A DNA stretch of 64,000 nucleotides from Septoria linicola (taxonomy: Eukaryota; Ascomycota; Dothideomycetes; Mycosphaerellales; Mycosphaerellaceae). Numbering within the stretch: the stretch's first letter is position 1; every line of letters begins with the position of its first letter. The notes under the pieces are model-generated. The model was given only the letters and a program-made list of their open reading frames with translations, was not told the DNA's origin and did no database searches. The position numbers were made by a program, and so were the translations under genes. The stretch covers positions 1,550,001 through 1,614,000 of the forward strand of contig CP099422.1 in assembly GCA_024114885.1 (NCBI GenBank), given 5' to 3'. Of this stretch, positions 30,375 to 40,662 are shown piece after piece.

Positions 30375-30920
30375 GATGTTGCTCGCTTGCTGTTGGTGAG
30401 TAAGGGAAGCAAGGGAAATGAACGATGCAAGGTGGTATGACTATGTGATGATCATGTTGTATCAGTCAATACTCTCACAAGTCACAAGCACATGCGCGTG
30501 AGCATGTGCTTTACAACATAACGGCCAGCTGTCAATGGCAATCGAGGTGCAGGAAGGCTGACGCGCTGTTGGTGCTCGGCGCGAATGTCTCCGACGTGAA
30601 CTTCACCACCTCTGTCCCTCCAACCCTTGCCATCCTACCGACAGACACGAATAGCTTGCTCTCCCGAGCATGCATAGCATTCCCGCGGACACGAAGTCTG
30701 CTTCTTCTCGCATAGCGCAGTCTATACACGAGGTACGGATGGCGGCACTTTGTGTTTCACGGAACAGTCAAAGTGGACTATTACATGACGTACAAAGAAT
30801 CCTTCAATAGTGGATGCAGACAAGGGAGTAAATATAATACGATGTCTTTCCCACTCTCATGAGACTTTGCTACTTTGACGAAGACCAAATAATCAAGCCC
30901 CTCAATCAACATCAAGCACA
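30375..30920. other. Divergent intergenic region
   Basis: Must hold the promoters of the E2 gene (leftward) and the WSC gene (rightward). AT-rich just before the WSC gene. No ORF or RNA recognised. Confidence 0.45.
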
Positions 30921-31333
30921 ATGACAAAACTCTCTCTCTTCCTCCTACCCCTCTTCACCGCCTTCACCATGGCAGCACAACCCGTTTACCAAGGCTGTTA
31001 CAGCTCCCAAGGCACACTAAGAAACAGAGGCGCCTACGCATTCGAATCCACCGGGCACTGCTATCAGACATGCATGGCTTCGGCCTCGCCTGTTCTGGCT
31101 ACGACAAATGGAAACGAGTGCTTGTGTGGTGACGAAGTCCCTGCGGCGAGCAAGAAGGTCGATGATTCCACGTGCAATCTCTCGTGCGCTGGGTATGCGA
31201 TGGAGAAGTGTAAGATTTCACCGTCTGCGTCTGGTGTTGATGGGAAGTGAGCGGCTGACGACGTGTAGGTGGTGGGAAGGGATACTTCTCGGTGTACACG
31301 ATGGGTGAGGAGAATGGTGGTTCGTGTCAATGA
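30921..31333 (+). CDS. Small secreted protein with a single WSC domain
   Basis: Exons 30921-31209 and 31269-31333 give 117 residues. A signal peptide (MTKLSLFLLPLFTAFTMAAQ) is followed by one WSC module: YQGCYSS, HCYQTCMAS, GNECLCGDEVPAAS, CNLSCAGY, and, across the intron, EKCGGKGYFSVYT. All eight expected cysteines are present. WSC modules bind cell-wall glucans or mannans. Unlike Wsc stress sensors, there is no membrane helix or Ser/Thr stalk, so this is a free secreted protein of the wall or outside. A role as a wall-binding or effector-like protein is only a guess. Confidence 0.87.
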
Positions 31334-31445
31334 TAGATATCATCGGGTTCTTGCCCTCTTTCTGCTGCGAAGATCCCATCGAGTTGATGGTTAAGGGCTT
31401 CTGAGCTCGTGTCCCGGCAAGACTGCGACGTAAGAACATAGGGCT

Positions 31446-31898
31446 TCACATAGTTCGATTAGCGCTTCGAGTCTGGTCTAGAGACAGACTGACCTTTTGG
31501 AAGAAAAACAGTAGCACGTAGTCGGCATATCTCGGTATTGTTGCGATTTCTGGCAAGGTGATGGAACTATGTTTAGCATGTATGCTGAGAAATAGGAAGG
31601 TTCGGGCCTGATGTGTTCTCATGTTCACACTTACGTACGCCAGTCGCAAGCATTGTGGCGATCTTGCCCGGTAGAGCTCGCCAAGCTCGTATTGGAGCTC
31701 GCATGTCATGGCGAGAGCATCAATGATGCCTTCCGGGATATCGATCGGCTTGAGCCCGCTGCGCGATAGATACTTTTCTGCGAAGGCCAGCATGTCTTTC
31801 GCGAGTTTTGGATCAACACGGAAGTCAACCGCCACCGAGGCCACGAGGTTCATGAAGGCCACCCCTGACGAGGCGTCAGTTGAGTCGGTGTCTGACAT
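31446..31898 (-). CDS. Hypothetical protein, multi-exon
   Basis: The first exon, 31635-31898, starts MSDTDSTDASSGVAFMN and contains an amphipathic helical stretch (VDPKLAKDMLAFAEKYLSRSG, GIIDALAMTCELQYELGEL). A good GTAAGT donor follows LRLAY. The downstream exon is uncertain: frames around 31490-31575 are open (ATIPRYADYVLLFFFQK) but no acceptor gives an obvious best join. I do not recognise the family. Confidence 0.4.
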   Translation of the reverse strand: MSDTDSTDASSGVAFMNLVASVAVDFRVDPKLAKDMLAFAEKYLSRSGLKPIDIPEGIIDALAMTCELQYELGELYRARSPQCLRLAYVSVNMRTHQARTFLFLSIHAKHSSITLPEIATIPRYADYVLLFFFQKVSLSLDQTRSANRTM

Positions 31899-34111
31899 AG
31901 CCGTGGAAGTTGAGGTGTATTGGTTTGGACGAGGACTGGGTGTCAAGAGTCCCTGAGCATTGGATATGTTTGTTTGTGCGGAAACAATCAGAAGGCGGCA
32001 GAAAGAGTGGAGCGCCTTGGCGTGCATGTGAAGTCCAGAAACGACTGAGCACACCGGTTCGAGCTTACGCAATCGTGGAGACTGAGACCATCTGCTGCCT
32101 GTAACAGACGCGTCACAAGGAGTTCGAACCTCAGTCTGGTATGAGAAATCCGCGCGAAAGTGATCTGGTTATTTCACAGTGAAGTTTGCAGCGTGATGCC
32201 ACTGCGAGGCTTCGCGCTCAGTTGTCACTGGTCTGCGCCTGGCCAAAGTCTCGAGCCATCCTGCTGATGGGACTTGTAAGCCAAATGACATGTATCTGGA
32301 GCCCCGGCGTCTTCTTGTCAACCCCCGCGACTGCACATTGTTGTCTCAGATGTTTGGTGTAGACTCAGGGGTGACGAAGCGAGTGACTTTCAGGTCGACC
32401 AGTAGAACGTTCTCCGTCGTGATGACCAGATGAGCGTATCCTCAAGCATCTGTGACAGTACGGCGCAGCACGAGAGCGGCCGCCTGCTCTGCACTCTTTT
32501 GCAGTCAGATTTTACGCTCCACAACTTGTTGCGCCCGCGCCAAGGCGCGAACGAGAGACAATTGTGGTGACTGTGGCCGGACGAAACCTCACTGCCGCCC
32601 TGGTCTGCGTAGAAGTCGCGAGAGACTTCAACGAATGTGTCGCTTGCGCAGCGAGACAGATCAGGAGCAAGCAGTAAGACTTCTGCCGCTGCCCATGGCC
32701 GATCTTCTGCAGATGAGTAGATGGAGCAAAAGCAGACGCCGCGCTATTATACAGCACAGGAACGAGACATTTGCAGTGCTTCGATATCCTGTTCACAACT
32801 TCATCCTCAGCAATGGGCAAACTTCCGCCAAAAGAGGAAGAAGGGATGAGCGCAATACGACATGGACATGAGACATACTGACATGGAGGAAATGAAACAA
32901 AAAAAGTGAAGGCCAGAAAAAGTGCAAAAGATAAACCGCCTTGTGGGCGGGTTATCTTAAGGAACATCTTCAGATTGTACTTCAGATGACCTGTTCGAAG
33001 GTGGGTATGGTCAGACGAGACCTGTTTTGGTGTGGTTGTTTTGGCCCGACGAGGCCTGTTTTGGTGGGTGGGTATTGTGGTGGTGCGATTTCTTTCAGAC
33101 AGTGGTGTGAACAACTTTTGTACTTGTCTGTGGACGAAGGCTAATCCTGGGAAGATGTTAGAATGCTGTTGAATATTTGAAGGATATTGGGGTTACCTGT
33201 TTTGTTCAGAAAGCTCAGTTGTATCACTGCCACGACGCCTTGCTGCGGGAATATCGCCCACTCTCTCGTGCGATTTCACATTCAGCGCCCGAAGACGGCA
33301 CAACCTATTTCGCTAATCGTGGAGCTTTACAACTGAGCCAAGGACGTTTCCTTGTTTTGTTGTTCATGTATAATCAGGGTTTTGGTACCAATATAGCTGT
33401 TGTTTATTCGCGGGGGGCGTTGGCACTAATGCGTGACTTGCAGGTGAAGCTGAAGTGTCCGCGCGGACTCCCGAGCGGAATCGGCGCCTAACCACCACTC
33501 GACCACGATGATGGAGAGGTCCAGTGCGTCGAGAGATGCCATATGGAGGCTGCATAGCTGTGTCGAGGTATGTTGTGCTGTGCGAAGTTGTCGTAGTTGT
33601 ACGAGGAGGTGTTCACGAAGTGGTGTTGCTTGGCAACCAGTCTTCCTCCTGGGGCAGAATCTTCCCGAGCTCTCAAACCAAAGTACACACTCGCGCGACA
33701 GTAATTTCGATTGCGTTCCTGCACAACTGATGAGACATACTGCTGGGCTGTCAGCAAGACGGATTGTGTTGCTGATTCTTGGCACTCAGCCCCCTGATCA
33801 CGACCATTGAGAAGCCTATCAATGGCGCGGGGATGTACCCTCTTTCACACGCAAGCTCAGAGGCAAAAGTGAGCAAACAGTGCTCCGGAGTGAATGGTCT
33901 GCGTTTGCTCCTCAGATCATCACATGTCCCATTAAGCCGCTGACAGCCACTGACACTGTGCACTGCGCTCTTGAGGATGGAAAAAGCTTCTGTCCCCCAC
34001 CCAGCTAAACCTGCGTACCGATCAGCACAACCAGACGATACAAGACCTGCTATCAATCTGATCAAGACTCAAGCCAAAGCGCGCTGCAAGGGATACTTGC
34101 GTCCTTCGAAA
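31899..34111. other. Long intergenic region
   Basis: I find no convincing gene in these 2.2 kb. A minus-strand ORF of 200 codons (32512-33114) lacks protein-like pattern. Near 33014-33075 a unit GACGAGNCCTGTTTTGGTG is directly repeated with about 40-bp spacing. No tRNA-like fold is evident. Confidence 0.45.
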
Positions 34112-34378
34112 ATGGATTTTTCCCAGGACAACACCGCCGCGCTCGACGCAATCGACCAGAAAATCATCGACCTGGTCAAAGACAATGCTCGAATCAGCAA
34201 GGACCGAGAGGCTCTCGAGGCTCAACTCCGAGGCCTCCACGAGTCAGACTCCGAGAAGCAGAGCAAGACTGAGCAACTCAAGCATCGGATCGCCGAGAAG
34301 AAAAGAGTTGCCTCCATCAAGCAAGCTGGTGTACGGATGCTCAACAGAGAGAAAGAAGGGCTGCTCGGAAAGGATTAA
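34112..34378 (+). CDS. Small coiled-coil protein
   Basis: An 88-residue ORF starting MDFSQDNTAALDAIDQKIID and consisting almost wholly of charged helical heptads (KDREALEAQLRGLHESDSEK, LKHRIAEKKRVASIKQ). Codon choice and composition look real. The frame continues upstream to 33971 without homology. The function is unknown; it could be an unspliced fragment of a larger gene. Confidence 0.45.
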   Translation: MDFSQDNTAALDAIDQKIIDLVKDNARISKDREALEAQLRGLHESDSEKQSKTEQLKHRIAEKKRVASIKQAGVRMLNREKEGLLGKD

Positions 34379-35152
34379 ATGCGGGCAACAATCGTGAGTC
34401 GACCGTAGTGTATCGTGCCCTCGAACACAAGATGCTAATCATGGCCAGCACCGGCCCTACAGATTTGTCCCAAGTTCAGACTCCGGAGCGCGAGATTTGC
34501 GGCCTACGGGATCGGGATCTCGCATGCTACTGTATCGATTGTATTTCGACATCCGATGATTCCTGCAGACATACCAGCTTTTGTGGTCGTTTTTCCAGAA
34601 CGTCTTTGCGCATGGAAGCAAGTCAGCACATTGGCAGATAACGCACTCTCGCGGCAGCCTGCACTTTACACATACCTTTCGATTTCTGCTCATCTCTCAT
34701 TGTGTGATGAGCCGCCCAGCTGGTCGCGTACGAGTCATCGCGATCCACTTTGACAAAGGCGAAGGCAGCGTTCCGGAGCTGAGCTGTAATGCTAGGATCG
34801 AACAAGACCAGAAGCACATTTCGAATTGGTATGCCGATCAACGGTAAAGGCTGAGCGTATCGTCAGCCCCTTGCCCGCGATGACATCTACATGGTTTGCA
34901 CGATTCTGCTTGGAGGTGCGGATCTGAGAGAGACGCTGACATGCATTTCTGGAGCTATCGACTTCATTGGGTCAGCTCTCGCAAGAAAGCAAAGGATAGC
35001 CTCAGATACTTCACTATGCATCACTCGTTCAGATTCTGGCTCCGCACCTAGATGGCACACGATTGTCGACGGACAAGCACACTATGCTGCTTTCCCGGCA
35101 CTCGTCCTCTACAAGATTCTTCGTAGATATCTTCATTCTGCACGTGTGCTCT
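34379..35152. other. Intergenic region
   Basis: Short ORFs on both strands, none convincing. No repeats or RNA genes recognised. Confidence 0.4.
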
Positions 35153-35544
35153 CTATATTCCCATGACCTCTTTCGCCACTCTCTTCTCGATATCGTCCAG
35201 CAGCTTCAGCACAGCCGGCCTTCTGTCTCCTTCATTTGGACCTTGAGCGATGATCCTGAATGCAACTCCATTCGCCTTGACGTCCGGCGTAGCAAAGTCT
35301 CGTGCCACTACAGCAGCATACAGCTGATTCTTGGACAATTTGCCAGTAATAACTCGCATGTCAGTCTGCTTGGGAAACAGGACTTCAGCGTTGATCACTG
35401 CGTGCGTGAAGTTGCATGTCAGCGGAAGCTAGGGTTTACACCAAGTGGAGTGCTGTGGCGCATACAAATCTGCTTCGAGATGTCGTGAACGTTCATAAAT
35501 TCCGTCGACCAGTCGACTTGAGAACCGCTACGGTGGTGAGACAT
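35153..35544 (-). CDS. Small hypothetical protein, two exons
   Basis: Exons 35442-35544 and 35153-35397 join in phase to 115 residues, from MSHHRSGSQVDWSTEF to KRVAKEVMGI. The 44-nt intron has a GTGTAA donor and a CAG acceptor. The second exon reads as an ordered alpha/beta segment (VLFPKQTDMRVITGKLSKNQ, NGVAFRIIAQG). No family is recognised. No signal peptide or membrane helix. Confidence 0.5.
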
Positions 35545-35828
35545 GATGAATTGCAATTGAACAGACTTCCACGGCAAGAACGTCTTATCATCTGCTGCCT
35601 GTAAACTGTTCCATGTCCGCTCCTTCTCGTATGCTTCTGCTTGGCTATTGAACCTGACGCAATTTGAGGCTCAAACAGCGCTCGGACTCCTCTAGAGTGG
35701 CTGCCAAAACTTTCCAGGAGCTTGAACCGATGAGATTGAACGTCGACACGTGCTTCTCTTCAATCCATCATCACTCGCACAACGATAATCTTCAAGACCA
35801 TCACTTTCATCGCAAAAGCACAGTCAAG

Positions 35829-36389
35829 ATGGTCAAGCTCGAAGAAGTCCCCGATGAGGAGCTATACGCCTCGCAGCAAGGCCCAAAGGAAGACGAGGAC
35901 GAGTGGGACACAGATGATGGTATGCGCCTTCTTCATCGCACCGGTAATGACATCGACTGACATTGTAATTGTAGCCGAATCAGAAGTGTCCGAAGTCGAC
36001 GACGACGATGCCTACGACGAGTCCCTCCTCGACCGCGTGTACGCCCTCAAAGACATTGTCCCACCTACCTACCGAAAGCGCATCAACAACATCGCCGAGA
36101 CATCGTACTCATGGGTCAGCAGCGCGGCGAGCTTCAGCGGGAAAAGCTTGTGGGTGATTAGCACGAGCGCGCTGCTTTTGGGAGTGCCGTGGGCATTGGC
36201 TTTCAGCGAGGAACAGCAGGTGCAGGAAATGGAGCGCGAGATGAGGATGCAGCAGAGCGCGAACGAGGTGAGTTTCCAGAAGCAGACTACCGCCGAAGGA
36301 AGATCTGGCAATCACATATGGATGCTAACATTGCCGGATAGCTTCTCACACAACCTGGTGGTCAGACTGGCGCAAAGCCTGCATTGTAG
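35829..36389 (+). CDS. tom22: Mitochondrial import receptor subunit Tom22
   Basis: Exons 35829-35919, 35975-36267 and 36342-36389 give 143 residues. The N-terminal cytosolic domain is acidic (DEDEWDTDD, SEVDDDDAYDES), followed by the Tom22 core YALKDIVPPTYRKRINNIAE, a membrane helix (SLWVISTSALLLGVPWALAF) and a short C-terminal tail. Tom22 is the central receptor and organiser of the TOM complex in the outer mitochondrial membrane. The last exon encodes only 15 residues (LLTQPGGQTGAKPAL). Confidence 0.95.
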
Positions 36390-36924
36390 GAGTTTGATGA
36401 GGGATGTACAGATTTGCGGCATAACGACGACTTCTTGCGCTATGCAGGGTATGTGTAGCGCTTGTATTATATATTCTCTGCTCACATGCCGCGCGGCTCA
36501 TGCTAGACCAAAGAGTCAATGTACAACATACGATACACTACGAGTATGCGATCAGCCCAACACGAATAGATCGGATGCGCGGGCGAGCAAAGTGGCTCAA
36601 ATCAGGCGCCAGAATACGAATTGCTGCATTTTCAAGCCATGGTTCTGACAGAAACGAGCGAGCATCGCGCGATCTACTGATTGTGGTATAGGTTGTCGAA
36701 TGACACTCGTGGACCAGCCTGATCCTCTGGCGACAGCGCTGAACGATCACGAGCAGCCGACCTACGTAGTCACTCTCAGTCTAGACAACTGTTCCTGCTG
36801 GCACGTTCGACTCCACTCTTTCGGCCGAGTCGCACAGAGGAAGGATTTCATTGATACATTAACTTTCACAAAAGGCAGACAAATCGCTGGCCGGACACGA
36901 ACACACACATCTCCTCTTTCTACG
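36390..36924. other. Intergenic region
   Basis: Between tom22 and the GFA-domain gene. No gene or motif recognised. Confidence 0.4.
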
Positions 36925-37449
36925 ATGGCTGACCAGGCGCCTGCCACATTTACCGCAACAGAAAACAACACCTACACTGGCGCCTGCTTATGCGGATCGA
37001 TCACTCTACGACTCAGCCTTCCCTACGATCTCTACGCCAGACCCCAAGGCCACATTTGTCACTGCAACAATTGCCGCAAGACATCCAGCGCAGCAGCAGG
37101 CGCAGCAGTCATCATGCTACCAACCTCTCAGATTGAGTTGAGTGACCCAGACAAGAAGCTGAAGACCTACAACGACACAAGCAGCAAGAGTGGCAGAACC
37201 GTCCCAAGATCTTTCTGCGGGGCGTGCGGGAGTGCTGTCGGCTGTGTGCCCACTGACATGTTGCCGGAGCTGAGCGTCGTTGCCTTGGGCCTGTTTGTGA
37301 AGATGCCCGAGCCAGTGTTTGAGTGTTTCGTCAAGCGAAGAGAAGCTTGGGTGAAGCCCACGGTCGAAGAGGCTAAGCAGTATGAGTATGTGGATGAGAT
37401 TGGCGGGTATATGGGGAGTGTGCTGGCTGGGGAGGGATATGGTGTGTGA
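36925..37449 (+). CDS. GFA/CENP-V domain protein
   Basis: Single exon of 174 residues. The zinc-binding cysteines are in place: GACLCGSI, GHICHCNNCRKTSS and RSFCGACGSAVG. The family is named after glutathione-dependent formaldehyde-activating enzyme, but many fungal members have no proven activity. No targeting signal is seen, so it is probably cytosolic. The start at 36925 is the first Met of the conserved region; an in-frame Met at 36700 would add 75 residues of non-conserved sequence. Confidence 0.88.
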   Translation: MADQAPATFTATENNTYTGACLCGSITLRLSLPYDLYARPQGHICHCNNCRKTSSAAAGAAVIMLPTSQIELSDPDKKLKTYNDTSSKSGRTVPRSFCGACGSAVGCVPTDMLPELSVVALGLFVKMPEPVFECFVKRREAWVKPTVEEAKQYEYVDEIGGYMGSVLAGEGYGV

Positions 37450-37706
37450 GGATAATATGTGTAATTAGGAAGAAACCCGATAGCTGCAACGCAGTAGCAT
37501 CAATCTTCTCTTTGGGACAGTTTATCTATGCTCACGACGTTATTCAATGGTTTGCATAATGATGCCTTCTCATGCCAAGCAATAAAGGACAAGCGCGACC
37601 CTCTTTCCTCTACCGGCACAGGTCCGAATGTCGACTGTCTCGTGTCCTCTTCTCTACTATTCCTCGAGCTTCACATTAGTACTTGTACCTCCACGACTTT
37701 AACAAA

Positions 37707-38713
37707 ATGGTCTCCTTCAAGCTTGCGACGCTTGCTGTCGCAGCGTTTAGCGCTGTCAATGTCTTCGCTCAGGCCGCAGACAAGGTATGCAAGCTGCATG
37801 ATGCCGATTCGTAAATAATGCTTCGATCTAACAACTCTCGGAATCAGGTTGAGGAAGTTGTCGCCGATGCCGAGCAGCCAAACATCGCAGACTTATCGCT
37901 CGAGGAGATGCAGAAGTTGATGGGGTCGGAGAACCAGCAACAACCGCTGAAGGTGACCTTCAATGTTCAATTTCCTGATGCCGAGATCTTCGGCGTGAAG
38001 CTGGTCAATGGTCGCCCAACTCGCACCTTGATCACTGTGACCAACAACGAAGCCGAGGAGGTCAATGTCCTGGCAGCTGTTGGAGGCCTTTACAGCCCGC
38101 TGAACACTGCAGGCGCGCCAGATCCACCACAAAGCGTTCGCAACTTCACGGCAGCCAAGTATGGCAAGACCATTGCGCCAAAGAGCGCCGAGACCTTCAC
38201 CTACGCCTATCAGACTGTCATGCAGCCTCAGGACCTCCTTCTCGAGCTGAAGACGGTTGTGTCTAGAGGCCAGAACGTTTTCACCTCGTCTGTCTTCCGC
38301 GAGAACGTCTCCGTTGTGGAGGCACCAACCTCGCTCTTGGACCCTCAGATGTGAGATCTTCCGTTGAGAGGCTTCGCGGAGTACTCGCTAATCAAGATTT
38401 CAGCATCTTCCTCTATCTCTTCCTCCTTGCTGCGTTTGGTGGCACTGTCTACTTCATCTACAACACCTGGATTACAACCCTCTTCCCGCAAAAGAAGCGC
38501 GGTGGTAAGGGCGGCGAGCGTGCGAAGCGCTCCAGCGGAGGCTCGAAGCCAGTCGACCCAACCGAGCAGGTAGCTGTGATTGGCGCCGATGGCCCAGCTG
38601 TCGCTTCCGGGTCTTCCAAGGGCTACGACGAGAGCTGGATTCCGGCTACCCATCTCCAGCGACCACAGGCGAAGAGAGTCGGCAGCGGCCGACCAAAGAG
38701 CAGGGCAGCATAA
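37707..38713 (+). CDS. irc22: Irc22/TRAP-alpha-like ER membrane protein
   Basis: Exons 37707-37784, 37848-38350 and 38404-38713 give 296 residues. A signal peptide (MVSFKLATLAVAAFSAVNVFA) is followed by an acidic stretch and a luminal TRAP-alpha domain (VNGRPTRTLITVTNNE, YAYQTVMQPQDLLLEL). A membrane helix (IFLYLFLLAAFGGTVYFIY) and a basic cytosolic tail (KKRGGKGGERAKR) end the protein. Fungal Irc22 proteins are the counterparts of the translocon-associated protein alpha subunit. The exact role in fungi is not settled. Confidence 0.9.
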
Positions 38714-39191
38714 GTTATGCGACAGCAGTTGGAAGTGGAAAATAATCTTGCCCTCGACCTAGTTCAGAGCGGGCCATAAAATCTACGGACGAGGACCGAG
38801 GGACAATAGCAGAGCTCACGCTTGGAAAGCCACCGAGCAGCGGAAGTCCTGTATCATACGACAAGCAGAAGTCGGCCTTGTAGCATACAGAAGCACGAAG
38901 GCCGCGACTGCGGGAGAAGTGAGCAACGACACTCACATGCACAAGCATTCTCTCACATCAACTTTCACATATTGTACCATGTGGATATTCACCCTCAGCA
39001 GTCCTCGAACTCAAGTACTGTTCACAGGCGAAATGCATGCCATAATTCGCCTTTCCACTAACGCTCGGAGCTCTACAATACAGCACTGACTTCACGAGAA
39101 ACTGACACAGCACTAGATATCGCAGCCAGGAGGTCCTAGGGTGCGTGTTGTACGAGCTTCGTACGTACCTTGAGGGCGAAGACACGGTATC
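38714..39191. other. Intergenic region
   Basis: No gene or motif recognised; should contain the promoter of the next gene. Confidence 0.4.
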
Positions 39192-40378
39192 ATGATGTCC
39201 CTGCTAAACGGCCGGCGCTCTCGGGGCATACTAGTCGTGCTTGTGCTGGGGCTATTGGCATATCAGGCACAGGTCATCTGGCGCTCACCAACTGATCTAC
39301 TGATACCACACATTCACAGCCGAGATCTCCGACTTGGACTCGAGCATTTGGACCCAGGACTCGATCAGCTGGGCAATGTATCTGTCGACGACTCTTCACT
39401 TTATGCTATCAAGGTCGGCGAATCGAAGAAGTACCAGACATATGCAGCTAAAGGCTGTCGACTATGGGAATTTCTCCAACGAAAGAAAGATCCACCAGGA
39501 AGTGAATGGTCGGGGACAAACGACATGGCCAATTGGGGGTGGTAAGCAACAATTTGACCGACTTCCCCATCCGTACGACCTACTCACTTTTTCGTTATAG
39601 GCAAAGCTCCTCACCAGCCGGCACCCTCGAATCCAAATCCTCCGACGCCCGCCTCTCCTCCCTCCTCACCAGCATCAAAGACCCCCTGTCATCCAAAGGC
39701 CTCGACATCACCTCCGCCTCGGGCATGATCAACATCGAAACAGCCCACACCTCCCCCACCAAACCCCCCTCCTACGCCCCCAACGCCCTCTACAAACCCA
39801 CCTCAGCCATATACTTCAACATCTACAACCCCCTCCAAGGCACCATCATCGCCATACGCAACTACGGACCAGAATACATGTCCTCCAAAGACCCCACCTG
39901 GAACAACGCGCCTCTTCCTAGCATGCGAGCATGGTCTGACGTCGTCACCGCGGTATGGACGAGCCTAACGAGCGCCACAGGCCGACAACTGCTCCGCTAC
40001 ATTGTGCGAATCAACATTCAGAATCAAGATACAAACGACATCGTCATCGAAGCTCTACAGCGCGTTCCGGGAGGAAGGAAGAATGGCGTGGCGCCGAAGT
40101 GGCCTGGTTTTACGTTCAAACCTCCTCCTGTTCCTCCTCCTGCTGGTGGTGGTGCGAGCCCTACAAAGGAGAGTAAAGAAATGCTCAAGGCGTTTCAGGC
40201 TGTGCTAGCGACGCCGAATGTGCGAGGCGTGGTGTGGTTGTTGCTGCAGCATAAGTTTCAGCTGGGCGCGAAGACGATCAAGGAGATTGTTGTGTGGGAT
40301 ATGAGTCCGTTTGAGAATCAGGATGCGGGGCATCAGTTGGCGGTTCTGATCGAGATTGGGGATTTTCAGCGCGGATGA
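39192..40378 (+). CDS. Membrane-anchored protein of unknown function
   Basis: Exons 39192-39541 and 39601-40378 give 375 residues; the intron restores NWGWQSSS. The N-terminus has a short basic stretch and one hydrophobic segment (GILVVLVLGLLAYQAQVIW), typical of a signal anchor. The rest is ordered: SAIYFNIYNPLQGTIIAIRNYGP, RQLLRYIVRINIQNQD, VRGVVWLLLQHKFQLGAKTIKEIVVWDM. A Pro/Gly-rich linker lies near residues 285-300. I do not recognise the family. Confidence 0.65.
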
Positions 40379-40662
40379 GGGCATTGATTCTATGATAATG
40401 GCATCTTGCGGTCGAAGCATTGGTTTGCAGCATGTTATGTGACTCGTCGCGAAGGTCAAAATGAGAGATTTGCATTTACTGCTTGAGTACGCAGACACTC
40501 TGGTAAGACAAGAATGAAGGTATGTTATCTGCTTCTCTGAGCTACGAATGGCCAGCCGACACCATGCTCGCAGGTTGACTCCAAACGCCACGCATGTCCC
40601 AACTCATAAATTCATCTCATGTTCGTAGTGTCTTAGCGTCTAATGAGACTGCCTTGCGCATA

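Noticed and set aside
32110..32150. GTTCGAAC text resembling a tRNA T-loop
   Set aside because: The flanking bases do not pair as a T stem, and no A box or acceptor stem lies at the right distance.
32512..33114. 200-codon minus-strand ORF
   Set aside because: No protein-like pattern, no good start context and no recognised motif.
33485..33785. Minus-strand ORF beginning ASLDALDLSIIVV, reminiscent of a transporter start
   Set aside because: No membrane helices follow and the frame ends soon; a chance resemblance.
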